Shown here: positions 9,964-21,000 of the stretch, in pieces
How the letters are laid out: each line of letters opens with the position of its first letter
Position numbering within the stretch: position 1 is the first letter of the stretch
NCBI GenBank assembly: GCA_000934385.1
Contig: KN880735.1
Location: 1-26,367 of the forward strand
Source: Cylindrobasidium torrendii FP15055 ss-10
Taxonomy: Eukaryota; Basidiomycota; Agaricomycetes; Agaricales; Physalacriaceae
Length of the DNA stretch: 26,367 bases
Direction: 5' to 3'
Translations under genes and position numbers: made by a program
Notes under the pieces: generated by a model
The model's input: only the letters and a program-made list of their open reading frames with translations
Told to the model about the DNA's origin: nothing
Databases searched by the model: none

Positions 9964-12955
9964 CTAGACGGCGCTCATTTCTACAGGCAACTGGCTGTAC
10001 CCTTGCTCCTTATTAGAGCCTCTTCCAAGGGTCCTCACGCTCTCCCATGCATCTCCGACGATCCCCTTCGCCCCATCGAACCACCCGCTTTGCTCGTAGG
10101 CTTCATCAGGCATCAAACTATCCCTTGGCCGCCTCCACCACTTGAGCGTCAACGAACTCGACACCACGCTCACACTTGAAAACGCCATCGCCGCGCCAGC
10201 AAGCATTGGGTGCATATAGATACCCCATGGAAGGAAGACACCCATTGCCAATGGGATACCGAGAACATTGTAGACACACGCCCAAAGGAGATTCCGCCGG
10301 ATGACCGAAAATATCTTGCGCGAGAGATGAAGAGCAGCAACAACGTCAAGGAGGTCTGACCGCATGAGAACAACGTCCGCAGCTTCAATAGCCACAGAAG
10401 TACCCGACGAGAGAGCAACACCGACGGTAGCAGCCACTAGAGCAGGCGAGTCATTGATACCATCGCCAACCTAAGAATGGCTTGAGTCCAAAGTGTGAGA
10501 AGGTACTGAAATCATACATACCATTGCCACGGTATCGCCATGCTTTTCAACCAGTTCACCGACCAAAGTTGCCTTGCCCGCGGGCGAAATACCTGCACGG
10601 ACAGCGGCAGGTTTGATGCCGACCTGCTTGGCGATGGCAAGTGCTGTGGCCTGGCCATCTCCGGTGATCATGTGAACTTCGATGCCCATGTTTTGGAGAG
10701 CCTGGATCGCATACTTGCTAGATGGCTTTGGCTCGTCGGCAAGGGAAACGGCAAGGACGGGTACGGCCTCGCGCGAACCCGACCGCTGGATGGCAACATA
10801 GATCACAGAGCGGCCGAGTGCTGTTTCCCGGTCCTCGAAGCTCGCAAGTGACCGCGGGATATTGTCGTTGCTGATGAAGCGCCCACTGCCAACGAGGACT
10901 TGGGCGGTCACACCATCATAGGTGACCTCCGCCTTGACACCGGCGCCAGTGACACTCTCAAAGTTGCTCACGTCCGCAAAGCCAGTCTTGCCCAATAAAA
11001 TCTCTTTCCCATGGGTAGCAATGGCCTTCGCAAGAGGGTGCTCCGATTTGGCCTCAATAGCAGCGACCATGGCCATGAGCGTTTTGCGAGGAGTTTGGTT
11101 GTCGGCACATATTCCCTCGAGGCCAGCAACATCGTCACCCCAGTTCATGTCTACGACACTGAGTTTACCAACAGTGACGGTGCCAGTCTTGTCGAGAACC
11201 ATATACTTGATGTTCTTCGCGGCCTCCAACGCGACACCGCCCTTGATGAGGATTCCGTTCTTTGCACCCATACCTGTGCCGACCATAATAGCAGTGGGAG
11301 TACTGAGGCCAAGCGCGCAAGGGCAGGCGACGACGACGACACTGATGCACATCTGTAAGCAGACGCTGAGCTTGCTGGCGCCGTGCATACGGAACATTGC
11401 AGGTAGATGGTCATCGTCGACAAACAGAGAGACGGAAATCCACAACAAAAAGGTGAAGACGGCGAGGGAGATGACCGTAGGGACAAAAAAGCCTGCAACA
11501 CGGTCGGCGAAAGCCTGTATGGGAGCCTTTTGTGTCTGAGCATCCTCTACCAGACGGACGATCTGCGCGAGGGCTGTGTCCTTGCCGGCGCGGGTGACGC
11601 GCATATCGAAAGTTCCGAGGCCATTCACAGTCCCTCCGATAACACCATCTCCAACCTGTTTCACGACGGGAACTGCCTCGCCAGTCACGGCGCTCTCGTC
11701 AACGCTAGACGAGCCGCGGATGACCGTTCCGTCAGCTGGTATCTTGTCTCCTGGAACCAGTTTCACCACATCGTCTACCTCAACTAGTTCAGTTGGAATA
11801 CGCTTTTCGATGGTGAAGTGAGGTGGGTCGGTGTATATGGTGGCCATACTGGGCGCAAGCGCCATAAGATCCGTCAAGGCCGCGCTAGTCTTGCCCTTCG
11901 CGCGGTTTTCCAGATATCGGCCAAGGGACACAAAGAAGATAAGCATGGTGCTGGTGTCGAAGAATAACATCGGATGATAGTCGGGGTCAGATGAGAAGAC
12001 GAGGAGGACCAAAACGCCGACTGAGTACAAGTATGCCGCAGAGGTGCCCAACATGACCAGGACATCCATTGTTGCCGACTTGTGCTTGAGCGCCTTGTAG
12101 GCATTGCGGTAGAATTTGGCACCTATCCAAAACTGGGCCGGCGTTGTGAGAGCGAGGACGATCACATCGCCCAGACAGACACCCCCGACCAAGCGAATGG
12201 CGAAGAAGTCGTGGAAAAATGGTATCTTGGGGCATATCATAGATATAAAGAAGACGGGAACGGCAAATGCCAATGCGCATAAGAAGCGTGTCCGCCATTC
12301 GACCACCTCCTTGGTGCGCTTGAGGGATTCGAGCTGAGTCGCGTCGTTCTGATCGGAGAGCATGGCGTCGAAGCCCATCTCCTCGATACGGTCGACCATT
12401 TCCCGCGGACCGATGTATGTCCTGTCGAAGCGAATGGTTGCGGTATTCGTGGCTAGCGATACCGCAACACTGAGAATGCCCGGTACATCGCGTAGATTTG
12501 TTTCCACTGTACTGGTACACGAAGAGCAGGTCATGCCATAGATGCGCAGGACAACGGTATCCTCTCTTGACGGCGCAATCACGGAGGCCTCGAACCCAAT
12601 GTCTTCAATTTCCGAGGCAATCTTCTCTGGCGTCCATATCGACGGATCGTATTCGACAAGGCCGCGTTCGGCGAGTAGTGCAACTTTGACGCTGTGGATA
12701 CCAGTCTGTGTCCGGAGCATGCCCTCGATAGACTGCAAGACGATTGTGAGGTTTTGTCCCATCGCCGAAGCAACAACGCACCTCTACACATGCCCCGCAA
12801 GTCATTCCCTGTATCCGGAAGTCGCTCTTTTCTGTGTTCGGGTTGAGATCCAGCTCTTGGTTTACGTTGTCCATCAAGGCTTCGTTGGAACCAGTGGGTA
12901 GTTCGACAGGGCGGGGGGACAGCATGCCCAGAAAGTTATTGATTACTGCGGCCAT
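9964..12955 (-). CDS. CCC2: Copper-transporting P1B-type ATPase (Ccc2/ATP7 family)
   Basis: Exons: 12955-12782, 12732-10522, 10470-9964; 963 residues, near the size of yeast Ccc2. It pumps Cu(I) into the late Golgi for loading of multicopper oxidases, with Atx1 as the expected donor. Two N-terminal heavy-metal domains carry GMTCGAC (50-56) and GMTCSSC (124-130); the first intron falls just after the first motif. Other hallmarks are TGEA at 408-411, the CPC metal site at 528-530 in [17 protein letters not shown] with the phosphorylated aspartate at 572, SEHPLAKA near 621, MITGDGQ near 746 and GDGIND at 797-802. All catalytic residues are present. It diverges from the Coq3 gene; the 477-base shared upstream region may control both. 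Confidence 0.96.
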
Positions 12956-13432
12956 GTTGTGGTTGTTATACAGAGATTAGGTGACGAAAGCGGAAATCCG
13001 AAGGCGACAGTCGGAAAACCGACGGTCGCTCAATATGTTGAAAGAGGAAAGCAAAGAAAGTTAAGGGCCAAGCTTGTAAAGGCAAGGTGGATGACGAGCG
13101 TGTGACAAATGAACCCGAGGCCGTGCTTTGCGCCCTGCGCAGAGAAGCTGAGTAGCGGACTGAGTGCACAAAGCAAACCTGAGGTAAGTGAGATATTATA
13201 TCACCGCCTTATGTAAGTAAGAGCCACTTTCGCCACCGCGCGCATCTAGAGCAGCCTCGACGCGCAGTTGCTTGGTTTCCTGATCTCTTCGAGCTTTTTT
13301 GTCCGTCGCAGCAGTCTTCTTATCACCAGGGCTCTGAAGCCTGCTTTGAAGCAAAATCACGATTATTCCCTACGCACTGCAACAATTGTTATTACAAACA
13401 CCGAAGTCCGATCCCTTTTGCTCCGTCTCGCC
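12956..13432. promoter_or_regulatory. Divergent promoter region between copper ATPase and COQ3
   Basis: This is the only upstream sequence for two genes pointing away from each other. A strong donor-like CTGAG|GTAAGTG occurs at 13184 and an acceptor CGCGCAG at 13261-13267, both on plus. This suggests an intron in the COQ3 leader or an extra 5' coding exon. AT-rich GATATTATATCACC near 13191 could serve as a TATA element. Confidence 0.5.
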
Positions 13433-14335
13433 ATGCTCCCGACAAGAATCCTTCGTTCGACAGTCAATGCCGCCGAAATCGCGCATTTCTCGCGTCTTTC
13501 TGAACACTGGTGGGATGAACGCGGGGAGTTTGCATTCCTACACAAGATGAATCCCGTTCGAACCCAATTCATCCGCGAGAAACTCTGCAACGAATTCGAG
13601 ACACCGCTCAAGGGATTGAATGTGCTTGACGTGGGATGCGGCGGTGGGCTGATGTCAGAGGTGCGTCCCAGTGTACAAAGATACAACCCAGACTGAGCTG
13701 AGCCAATGCAGAGTCTCGCTCGCCTGGGGGCGCGTACACTCGGAATCGACGCGTCAGAACAGAACATAAACATCGCCCGCCACCACGCTGGAATGGACTA
13801 CAAACTACGGGATACCCTGACTTACCAACATACTGCTGCAGAAACCCTCCTCGCTGCGCAAAAGCAATACGATGTTGTCTGTTCAATGGAAGTTATTGAG
13901 CATGTCGACAACCCTACACTATTCCTTGAAACCCTCATGTCCCTTGTCAAGGTCAGGATGTCCATATTCTCCTGCTATCCACTATGTCTAATGGAGTATA
14001 ACTTGGCGCTATAGCCCTCTGGTCATCTCTTCCTGTCCACTATGGCTCGGACCCCCCTTGCATACTTCCTTACGATCTTCATGGCTGAGAACGTCCTTCG
14101 CAAAGTCGCACCAGGGACGCATCATTGGAGCAAGTATATCAACCCAGAAGAGTTGCTCGACTTTTTCCAAGAGAAAGGCTGGACGTCAAGCGCAAAGCCG
14201 ACGCGCACTGAGGCTGAGGTGCGCGGTCTCATCTTCAACCCATTGTCATCAAATTGGACATTGGCTGGTCGGGATGCATTTGGGAGTACATCGTGTAATT
14301 ATATGTTCTGGGTCCGCAAACCTGTTAATGCATGA
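13433..14335 (+). CDS. COQ3: Ubiquinone biosynthesis O-methyltransferase (Coq3/UbiG type), mitochondrial
   Basis: Exons: 13433-13660, 13712-13951, 14015-14335; 262 residues. Coq3 performs the two SAM-dependent O-methylations of the ubiquinone ring on the matrix face of the inner mitochondrial membrane, within the CoQ synthome. The early segment HFSRLSEHWWDERGEF is typical for UbiG/Coq3. The SAM-binding loop VLDVGCGGGLMSE is at 64-76, SMEVIEHVDNP at about 134-144, and GTHHWSKYINPEEL follows. The first 15 residues are short, basic and hydrophobic (MLPTRILRST), fitting a weak targeting peptide. The frame stays open 165 bases upstream without another ATG. A splice from an ATG exon at 13109-13183 to 13268 would keep frame and give 342 residues, so the start is uncertain. 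Confidence 0.92.
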
Positions 14336-14543
14336 TAGCCAAGCGTCAATATTCAATGCTGCTCGTTCTCTAACTCGCAAACGCTGAAAGCAACGAAACG
14401 TAAAATGCCTGAGGCCAGACTAGTTTGTTCAATGAACTCGTCCGTTTGAAGCTGTCCAGTTTTTTGCTGGCGCCGATGAAGGAAACCCCCCGCAATATGT
14501 ACATAAGATTTTCATTGAACAAGAAACAGCGGAAAATCTGCAG

Positions 14544-16543
14544 CTAAATTCCTGTGACAGAGGTCTTTGCAGGATAAGAAACCTCCCACTGGAGGGTGAT
14601 ATTTACTTTTTCCTGAGGTTGCACACCGCACAGGAAACTAAGCATGCCATCTTTGCCCAGCGACGCCGTGTCTACATCTGGCTCGTCAGAGCCTTTCCAC
14701 TGAGCCACCACTCCTCCTTCCATTTTCACCGAGGGAAGAGTAGGCGTCTGCGGCGCCTCGCTCGACTTTGATGTACCTCCAATCACACTCTTCGTAGGTA
14801 ATGACAGCGCAGGCTGCAAGAGCTTGACCGTGACCTGGTTGTCCTGTGAAACAGGAATCTGGTCCACGATTCGCAGGTTGTCGACAGCAAAGTCTGCCTT
14901 GGTGTTTTGTACGGTAATTCTTTGCGCGTAGGTGTAGACGTTCGATGCGTTCCAGAGGCCTGTCTGTCCACGATTCTTGCGCTGAGGGTGGTACGTGACG
15001 CGAAGGGTTGGGTCGATACCCAATGGACAGTCGAACTTCTCTTGAGGGCTAACATCTTGGATGTGTGTACTCGAGATGAAGCTCCCGTCAACGTAGATGC
15101 TGGCTTCACCAGGGAGTAGCGTGAAAACGGAAGAGTTCTTGATGGAGGCCTGCACAAACATTAGTTAGTTCGTCGTGTGAGTCCGTGACCGGAGAAGACA
15201 CCGACCTTCATATGTGTGTGGAGGTCTGCCTTGGGTATCGAGAACCACGAGATAGTAGCTTCCAATTCCGGCTCAGCAATAGTGAATGTCTTTTCTTCGC
15301 CAGTACCAGGTACCGAGACGAGGCCAGGAATTCGGAAAGACGCATTGACATTGCCCTTCGAGTTCACATACGCTCCAATGTGTGTCACAGGTGCCGCAAG
15401 GGCGGCCATGCCTGTAGGACTATCATCGTCAAATAGCCCAAATCCCATATCATCGTCTGATTCCTCCTTTTCTGCGCTATATGCCTCTGCCAGTGGTGCT
15501 GACGCCAACATGCGCGACCTTCTGAGGGGGAAAGCCGACTTTTTGGACTCCGCCCTTATGGGTTGGATGACGGAAACGTTCCAAGGAGATAGCGTTGGTA
15601 GCTCAATTCCAAGGGTGGGCACGGCAGTTTCGAGTGTAATGGGGACATTTGTCCAATCCTAAACATAAATGTCAATGAACAAAGGCAAGAAGATCATCTC
15701 GATCCCATACCTCACTCGTATTCTGAGAAATTACGGCCTTGTAAACCAGCTTGACCGACTTTTCTTTCTGTTGCATGTCCACTCGGATATCGTATTTGGC
15801 TAGCCAGCGCGCGGCGGAAACAGCTGTTCATAGTTAGTGATTGAGTATCAGACAGGGAGGGCATCTGTACCGTATACGACGGAGAGCACGATGTCTCCCT
15901 CGACGTCTGTGACAACACTAACGGACACTTGGCGCGTCAGGTTTGAGTTCCAGTCTTTCGGTGTACCAAGCTTCTCTTTCTCCCTTTGCACCTCTGCTTC
16001 GAGATTCTTGACCTCTGTCGCGAGAGCAAGAGTTTCTTCGTCAAGGCCTTGCGTGACAGTCTGGTACTGCGAAACGACAGCGCTCAGTCCAGAGGGTGTA
16101 ACGTGCTGAACGTTCATCGTTCCGAGATAACTCTCCAGAGCAGAAAGCGACTGTTCAGACCGCTCCAATGCCTTCTTCTTCAACGAAAGGTTACGTTGAG
16201 CCAGCTCTAATTCCAGAGAGGTGGTAGGGACCGTAGGACGCGGTGTGTACCCCAGGCCAACATCATGGATAGTCGCGTGACCGCGTCCTTCGACTCTGCA
16301 GGGCCCTGCGTCAATGACGGCCCAACAGGTTCGATGACGGACGAAGGCTACTTACCTCAGCGATGCGGGCTCGAGTTGGTTGGAGAGACCTTTGAGGACG
16401 ACTTTGTTTACTCCAGAAACTGCCTTGAACGAGCAAAGCCGAGTGACTTCAGCACGTTGGCTGTATAGGTTAACCTTGACGATCTTCGCGTCGGTGGCTG
16501 CGATGAGGTCGACGTTGTTGACAGTAGAAGGTATTTCGGACAT
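14544..16543 (-). CDS. DUF4140/DUF4139 domain protein (mucoidy inhibitor A-like)
   Basis: Exons: 16543-16356, 16295-15871, 15823-15711, 15658-15206, 15149-14544; 594 residues. The N-terminal part (about 1-110) fits DUF4140: a beta-rich start (KIVKVNLYSQRAEVTR), SGVNKVVLKGLSN and LRVEGRGHATIHDVG. A charged helical segment at about 90-165 looks like a coiled coil. The remaining DUF4139 part begins at about 185 with a TRQVSVSVV strand and ends with EKVNITLQWEVSYP. An acidic low-complexity insert (EEESDDDMGFGLFDDD type) sits near residue 300. There is no signal peptide. The family is found in bacteria and many fungi, and I know of no firm biochemical role. It is convergent with COQ3 and on the same strand as the dioxygenase gene upstream. 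Confidence 0.88.
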
Positions 16544-16836
16544 CGTAGTGGGGGGGAGGAGAGGATGAAGATCCTGTGTTCCACCATTACATTTGTACTG
16601 AACGAATGCGGTGCGGCAGGTGTATGCATGTTTGGTTCACTGTCATAACGGCCCCGCCATGAGTGTTGGTGACAAGTGCAGAATCAAACGCCGATGCCAA
16701 TCAGTGCCAATCGAAGGAGTCGCTGTCATAAGGTGTCTGAAATACAGTCATCTTGGGAAGTCACCTCAACTGACCAGCGATTATCACAGTGTTGAACATG
16801 AAGTACATATACATTTCTCAATGACATGTATAACAA
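16544..16836. other. Short spacer between dioxygenase and DUF4139 gene
   Basis: The spacer is 293 bases and has no supported gene. It must contain the 3' end of the dioxygenase transcript and the promoter of the DUF4139 gene. Confidence 0.5.
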
Positions 16837-17489
16837 CTAATGGAAAATATCTGTCTTCAAAGGCCATGGCTGCCCCATCCAGGTCGCAAGTGTTGTGTGA
16901 TCCTTCAACTCATCCCCAGTGTTCGGGTGGATGAGTACGCTGTCAAGAACAATCACTACCGACAAGGTGAATCCAAAATCCAGTTAACTCACGAGCATGG
17001 CCCCCTGTTGACAGCAAGCCAACTGAAGAGCGTCCCAGTCATGTGCGGGTCGAATACATTCACCTCAAACATGGCAGTCGGGTGTGGGCCAACAGGGACC
17101 TCCCAGAATCGGTATATTCTCATCTAGGATACACAAACGTAGATGATCAGTCAGCTGCTATGTCAGCACAATGGCAAAACACGTACCTCTGGGAATTCGC
17201 GACGGATCCGTTCATGCAAAGACCGTGCAAACTCCAGTTGCTCCTTATCAGACTGGATATAATAAACTGGGTCATCTGAGTTGGAATGATGTTCTGGAAC
17301 GTGAAATGGGACTTTACTATGGAAGTCGAATCCGTTGTTTTTCTTATCCAGCGGATCAACAAATTCGTCGTACGCCTTGCTCCTCGGTGCTTCGAGGTTC
17401 TTCAGGGACTTGCCATCTGCATTTCTTTCTTCTGTAAGGGGAGGGGCGTTCTCGAAACCAGCGAGTAGGTTAGGCCAATCGTGACCCAT
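16837..17489 (-). CDS. DOPA 4,5-dioxygenase family protein
   Basis: Exons: 17489-17318, 17266-17187, 17123-16993, 16939-16837; 161 residues. The family includes the fungal extradiol dioxygenase that opens the DOPA ring, giving betalamic acid or muscaflavin-type products in Amanita, and small bacterial relatives. Diagnostic text in order is FDFHIYYIQSD, EFARSLHERIRREFP, MRIYRFWEVPVGPHPTAMFEV, then IHPNTGDELKDHT. The histidines in FHIYY, VGPHP and LIHPNT are the likely metal ligands. The N-terminal 50 residues are unrelated to the core and polar. The first intron was fixed by the domain: only donor 17317 and acceptor 17267 restore the FHIYY strand. Nearby genes do not form a pigment cluster, so the natural substrate is unknown. 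Confidence 0.9.
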
Positions 17490-18059
17490 GCTGATTGGAA
17501 GGCAAGGAAGAAGAGAATGGAATACTAAGAAGGGCGGCCGTACGCTACTTTATATGCGTACGCTGAATATCATTGGTCACCATGAGTAATGTGTATCTCG
17601 AGGGACTGAAGGTCTCAGACCAGGGACTGTCATACGAAATGGTCATGCGACACAGAAATGGCGCAACGACCCCCTGCTGGCCTGCTCCTAATTGTACAAG
17701 CAGACAAAACGTTGAATACAGCTTCACCATCCACGCTCGCACCGCTGTCCGGGTCCATCGTGTGCCTTCATGTTACAGTAAAAACTAGAAAGGAGAGAGA
17801 CAAAAAAAGGAAGGTGGACACACATAAAATAGTAGAAATACTAGGCAAGAGCAACGAGAGAAATGGCCCAAGAAAGAATAGGTATAATAACAGCATATAT
17901 ACACGGCATGCGGCGCTTTATAGAACACAATAATCCAGCACGTCAGTGGTTCTATGAACGGAAAACAGGACAGGACATGACAAACAAAGGCGTAATCAGG
18001 CAGAAAAGAATCAATGGAGGAGCGGACTCGACCGCCTCAGCTCGACGGGAGGGTGGCAC
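17490..18059. other. Spacer between dioxygenase and Far1-like gene
   Basis: The 570 bases hold the dioxygenase promoter (TATA and CCAAT) and the 3' end of the Far1-like gene. Short frames of 60 to 90 codons on both strands lack motifs and splice partners. The part from about 17780 to 17960 is A-rich and looks like 3' untranslated sequence. Confidence 0.5.
17548..17554 (-). promoter_or_regulatory. TATA box of the DOPA dioxygenase-family gene
   Basis: On minus the sequence reads TATAAAG, ending 59 bases before the ATG. A CCAAT box (ATTGG on plus, 17572-17576) lies about 20 bases further upstream. GTACGCT direct repeats (17540-17546 and 17558-17564) flank the TATA box. Confidence 0.6.
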
Positions 18060-21000
18060 CTAATCCTGTGACACCCAGTCCGTGCTCCGCGAGACGAGTT
18101 CAATCGAATTGTCAATTGTCCAGAACAAGCGCTCAGTTGCGCTTCGTCCACTCCAACACTTCTGGTCTCGGAGGATCATGGCCTGAGGAAATAAGTCAAT
18201 CGAGTGCTCGTGACGAAATGCCATGTATACACACTTGTTGAGCACCAAAGTTCCTCTGGTCGTGGGCGAAGAGCTCCACATTGTCATCGAGAGCCTCCAC
18301 CAAGATTTGAAGGTCCTGTAGCATCGCCTGCATCGTGCGTACAGCTGCGAGAGTGAATATCTCCTTCCGATTGCGTGTTGTAGACCCGTGCGCGTTCGGA
18401 GGGGGTAGCGTCTTTGATATAGTTTGCAGGACAGTATGAAGGATCCTCTTCGTCTCGCTGAGAATCTTCGCGGCCTGTGGGAAGTTTCGCCTAGAGACCA
18501 GTACCAACGCGCGCGTGATCATGTCACTCGCAAGGAGTTCCATACGCCTGCGAACAATGACGGGGTCCGAAAGTGGTGATGTTGGCCTGGGGCCGTTATT
18601 TGACTGAGGCATCAAGGTGACGGTCAGCAACACTGGGTGCGCCAACCGAGTCACCGTTTTGCCTGCTGCAGGATCATGGAAAGAGCCATCCACCTCGAAC
18701 ACGGGCACGTCGTCAATCATACGGTCCATCATGCCGTCTGCGAAGTCCAGTCCATCGTCGATAGCCAATGAATCCAGACCCATGCTTTGGACGAACTCCT
18801 GAGTGGCATCCAAGCTCTTCATCCCCCGCCCACCGCGCATACTGTCACCAGCACCCACACGACTTTTCATCCGCACATCTGAGTTGTCCAGCTCGAGTTC
18901 GACCAGCATCTCCTTCCTTTCGCCATACCGAAGCTCGCCCACTTCAATGTCGACGCCATGGCCATCGCTGGCCACAATGTGTTGTGGCCCACCGCTCAAT
19001 TTGCGAATCTTGAAGCGATTGCCATCAACAATCTTCAAGTGCAACTTCATATTGAGGAGACCAATGGACATCATTCCTCCAACACATCCTGCGATGCAGT
19101 CCTTGAGGTCGTACCAGTCCTTGACGAACGTGTACGTCCCACTGGTGTGGTTCGACATAAGCCAAAGAGATGCTGGATCGTGTGATCGGCCGTAGCCAAA
19201 GGAGTGTATGGGAATGTTCGCTGCCTCGGCACGAGCGAGTACAAGGTCCATTTGTGCCCGCCGTGTGCTGTCGGATGCATCGCTGACTAGGATCATTCCT
19301 GAAGTAGCATTACGCCCCCTGCGCTGAAGTACACCATCGAGACCTATGAATCGGTAAAAGTCAAGAAGTATGACATGTATTAAAAGCGTACCATGGTTGA
19401 CCGCAGTCACGACATCGGTCTTTTCCTCCTTGCTCGTTCTCACGAGGAACTCGTCGCTGGATCCAGACATGCCAGATTCTCCACTCATCGCTCTTCCAAA
19501 GACTATCCCATCGATAAACTTTTCAATGCGAGCCCGACTGTGAGGTTTGCTGACGTTGAGGAAGGGTGTCTTGCGAACTTTTCCTGCGACGCCAACTTCG
19601 TACGTGATGAAGCTCACACGGTCGCGCGGGCCCATGGATCCGGCAATGAAATCAAGTGTCGTTCGAATGACACGAATCTTGAGCTGAGCTGTGCTAGGAG
19701 ACGCGTTTGGTGGAGGCACAGAAATAACGAGAATGAGATCGAGTCCCGAATGAGGCAGTGGAGGGAGGGAATTGGACGGCCCCGACGATGTGTAAGGGGT
19801 GACGAGACTAGTTGGGGACTCGTAGTGATCCATCTCTTCTGCTTCACCGAGTGGAGAGAGCTTTGAACCATATTGGTGCGACCGCCCGGCTGATCCATGT
19901 GAGGTTGCAGACGACATGGTTGATCTCGAGTTAAGGAGGCTATCAGCCGTGCTTGCGGTCGTAGATGTGCTTCCGCTGAGCATGCGCATGGCCTTGGAAC
20001 TCCCACCGAATTCTTCCATGTCGAGGCGCCGCTCTGGACGCTGCGGCGTATCCGTCGGTTGGGGTGGCGGTGGGCTTAAGGCTGCAAACATGTTGATGAG
20101 GCTCTGGATGGTGTTTTTCCACGCCTCAAGAGACGACCGCTCTTTGAAAATGAGGATAAAGGAGGCCAGCTCGTCCTCCATGTCGATGGTGAGAGACATT
20201 TCGCCAGCGGCGGAAGACGCGGTGACATGCCTGACGTGCCGCACATAGATTCGACCCTTGAGACGCAGAACACCCTTGCTCTGGGTGCTGATAGTGGAGC
20301 CCGTATCTGTCAAACCAGACGCTGTAGAAAGGAGGCGACCCAGTGACCGCTTCTTTTCTTCGACAACGCAAATGAGTGCCTCTTTGAACAGGTAGACGTA
20401 GAAGTCGCGGACAAGGGAGTCCCTGCGAACAGAGAGCAAATCGTACATCTGGAGCGGCCCTAGGTCTGAGAGCGGATGTCCCTTCCAGTCGATGATGCGG
20501 TTTCGTAAATCTTCGGTGATGGCCATGAACGGCGAATCTTCTTCATTCAGAATCAGGTTCGGGTAGTCCGCCGGAGAGAATTCGGGGAGCGGAGGAGGGG
20601 GCGGTTGGTACATCTCTGGGTTGGACACTTGGTGGCGGATGCGGGGCGCTGGGGCTGGTGGAGGAGGTGCTTGTTCAAACTGCGGTTGTGAACGCTGTCG
20701 TCCATAGTTTTCCTGCATGACCGGGCCAGGGACTTGCACATTTCCACGCTTTCCAGGCAATTCAAGGACGAGAATGCATGTTAGTGGCTGTGAGACATCT
20801 TCGGTGCGCGTGAGAGTAGTGAATTCTGGTCGGACCTGGATGGAAGGCGCGACGATGTATTGGCTGTCGCTGCCAGAGCCAGAGCGGATGGAGCCAGTGT
20901 TCTCCAGAGGGTCGTCATCGCCGGGGTCATATGGAGTAGATTGAAGACGAGTCCGGTTGAGGGAGGTATCGCGACCTGGATACATGGCCTGGTTGTTGCG

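Noticed and set aside
10922..11539. 205-codon plus-strand frame opposite the copper ATPase
   Set aside because: It lies fully inside the ATPase catalytic core exon, and its composition (Ser/Thr/Ala-rich) is that of an antisense shadow.
17545..17742. 65-codon minus-strand frame with a hydrophobic start near the dioxygenase promoter
   Set aside because: It looked briefly like a signal peptide, but it overlaps the TATA and CCAAT boxes of the dioxygenase gene and has no cysteine pattern or domain.
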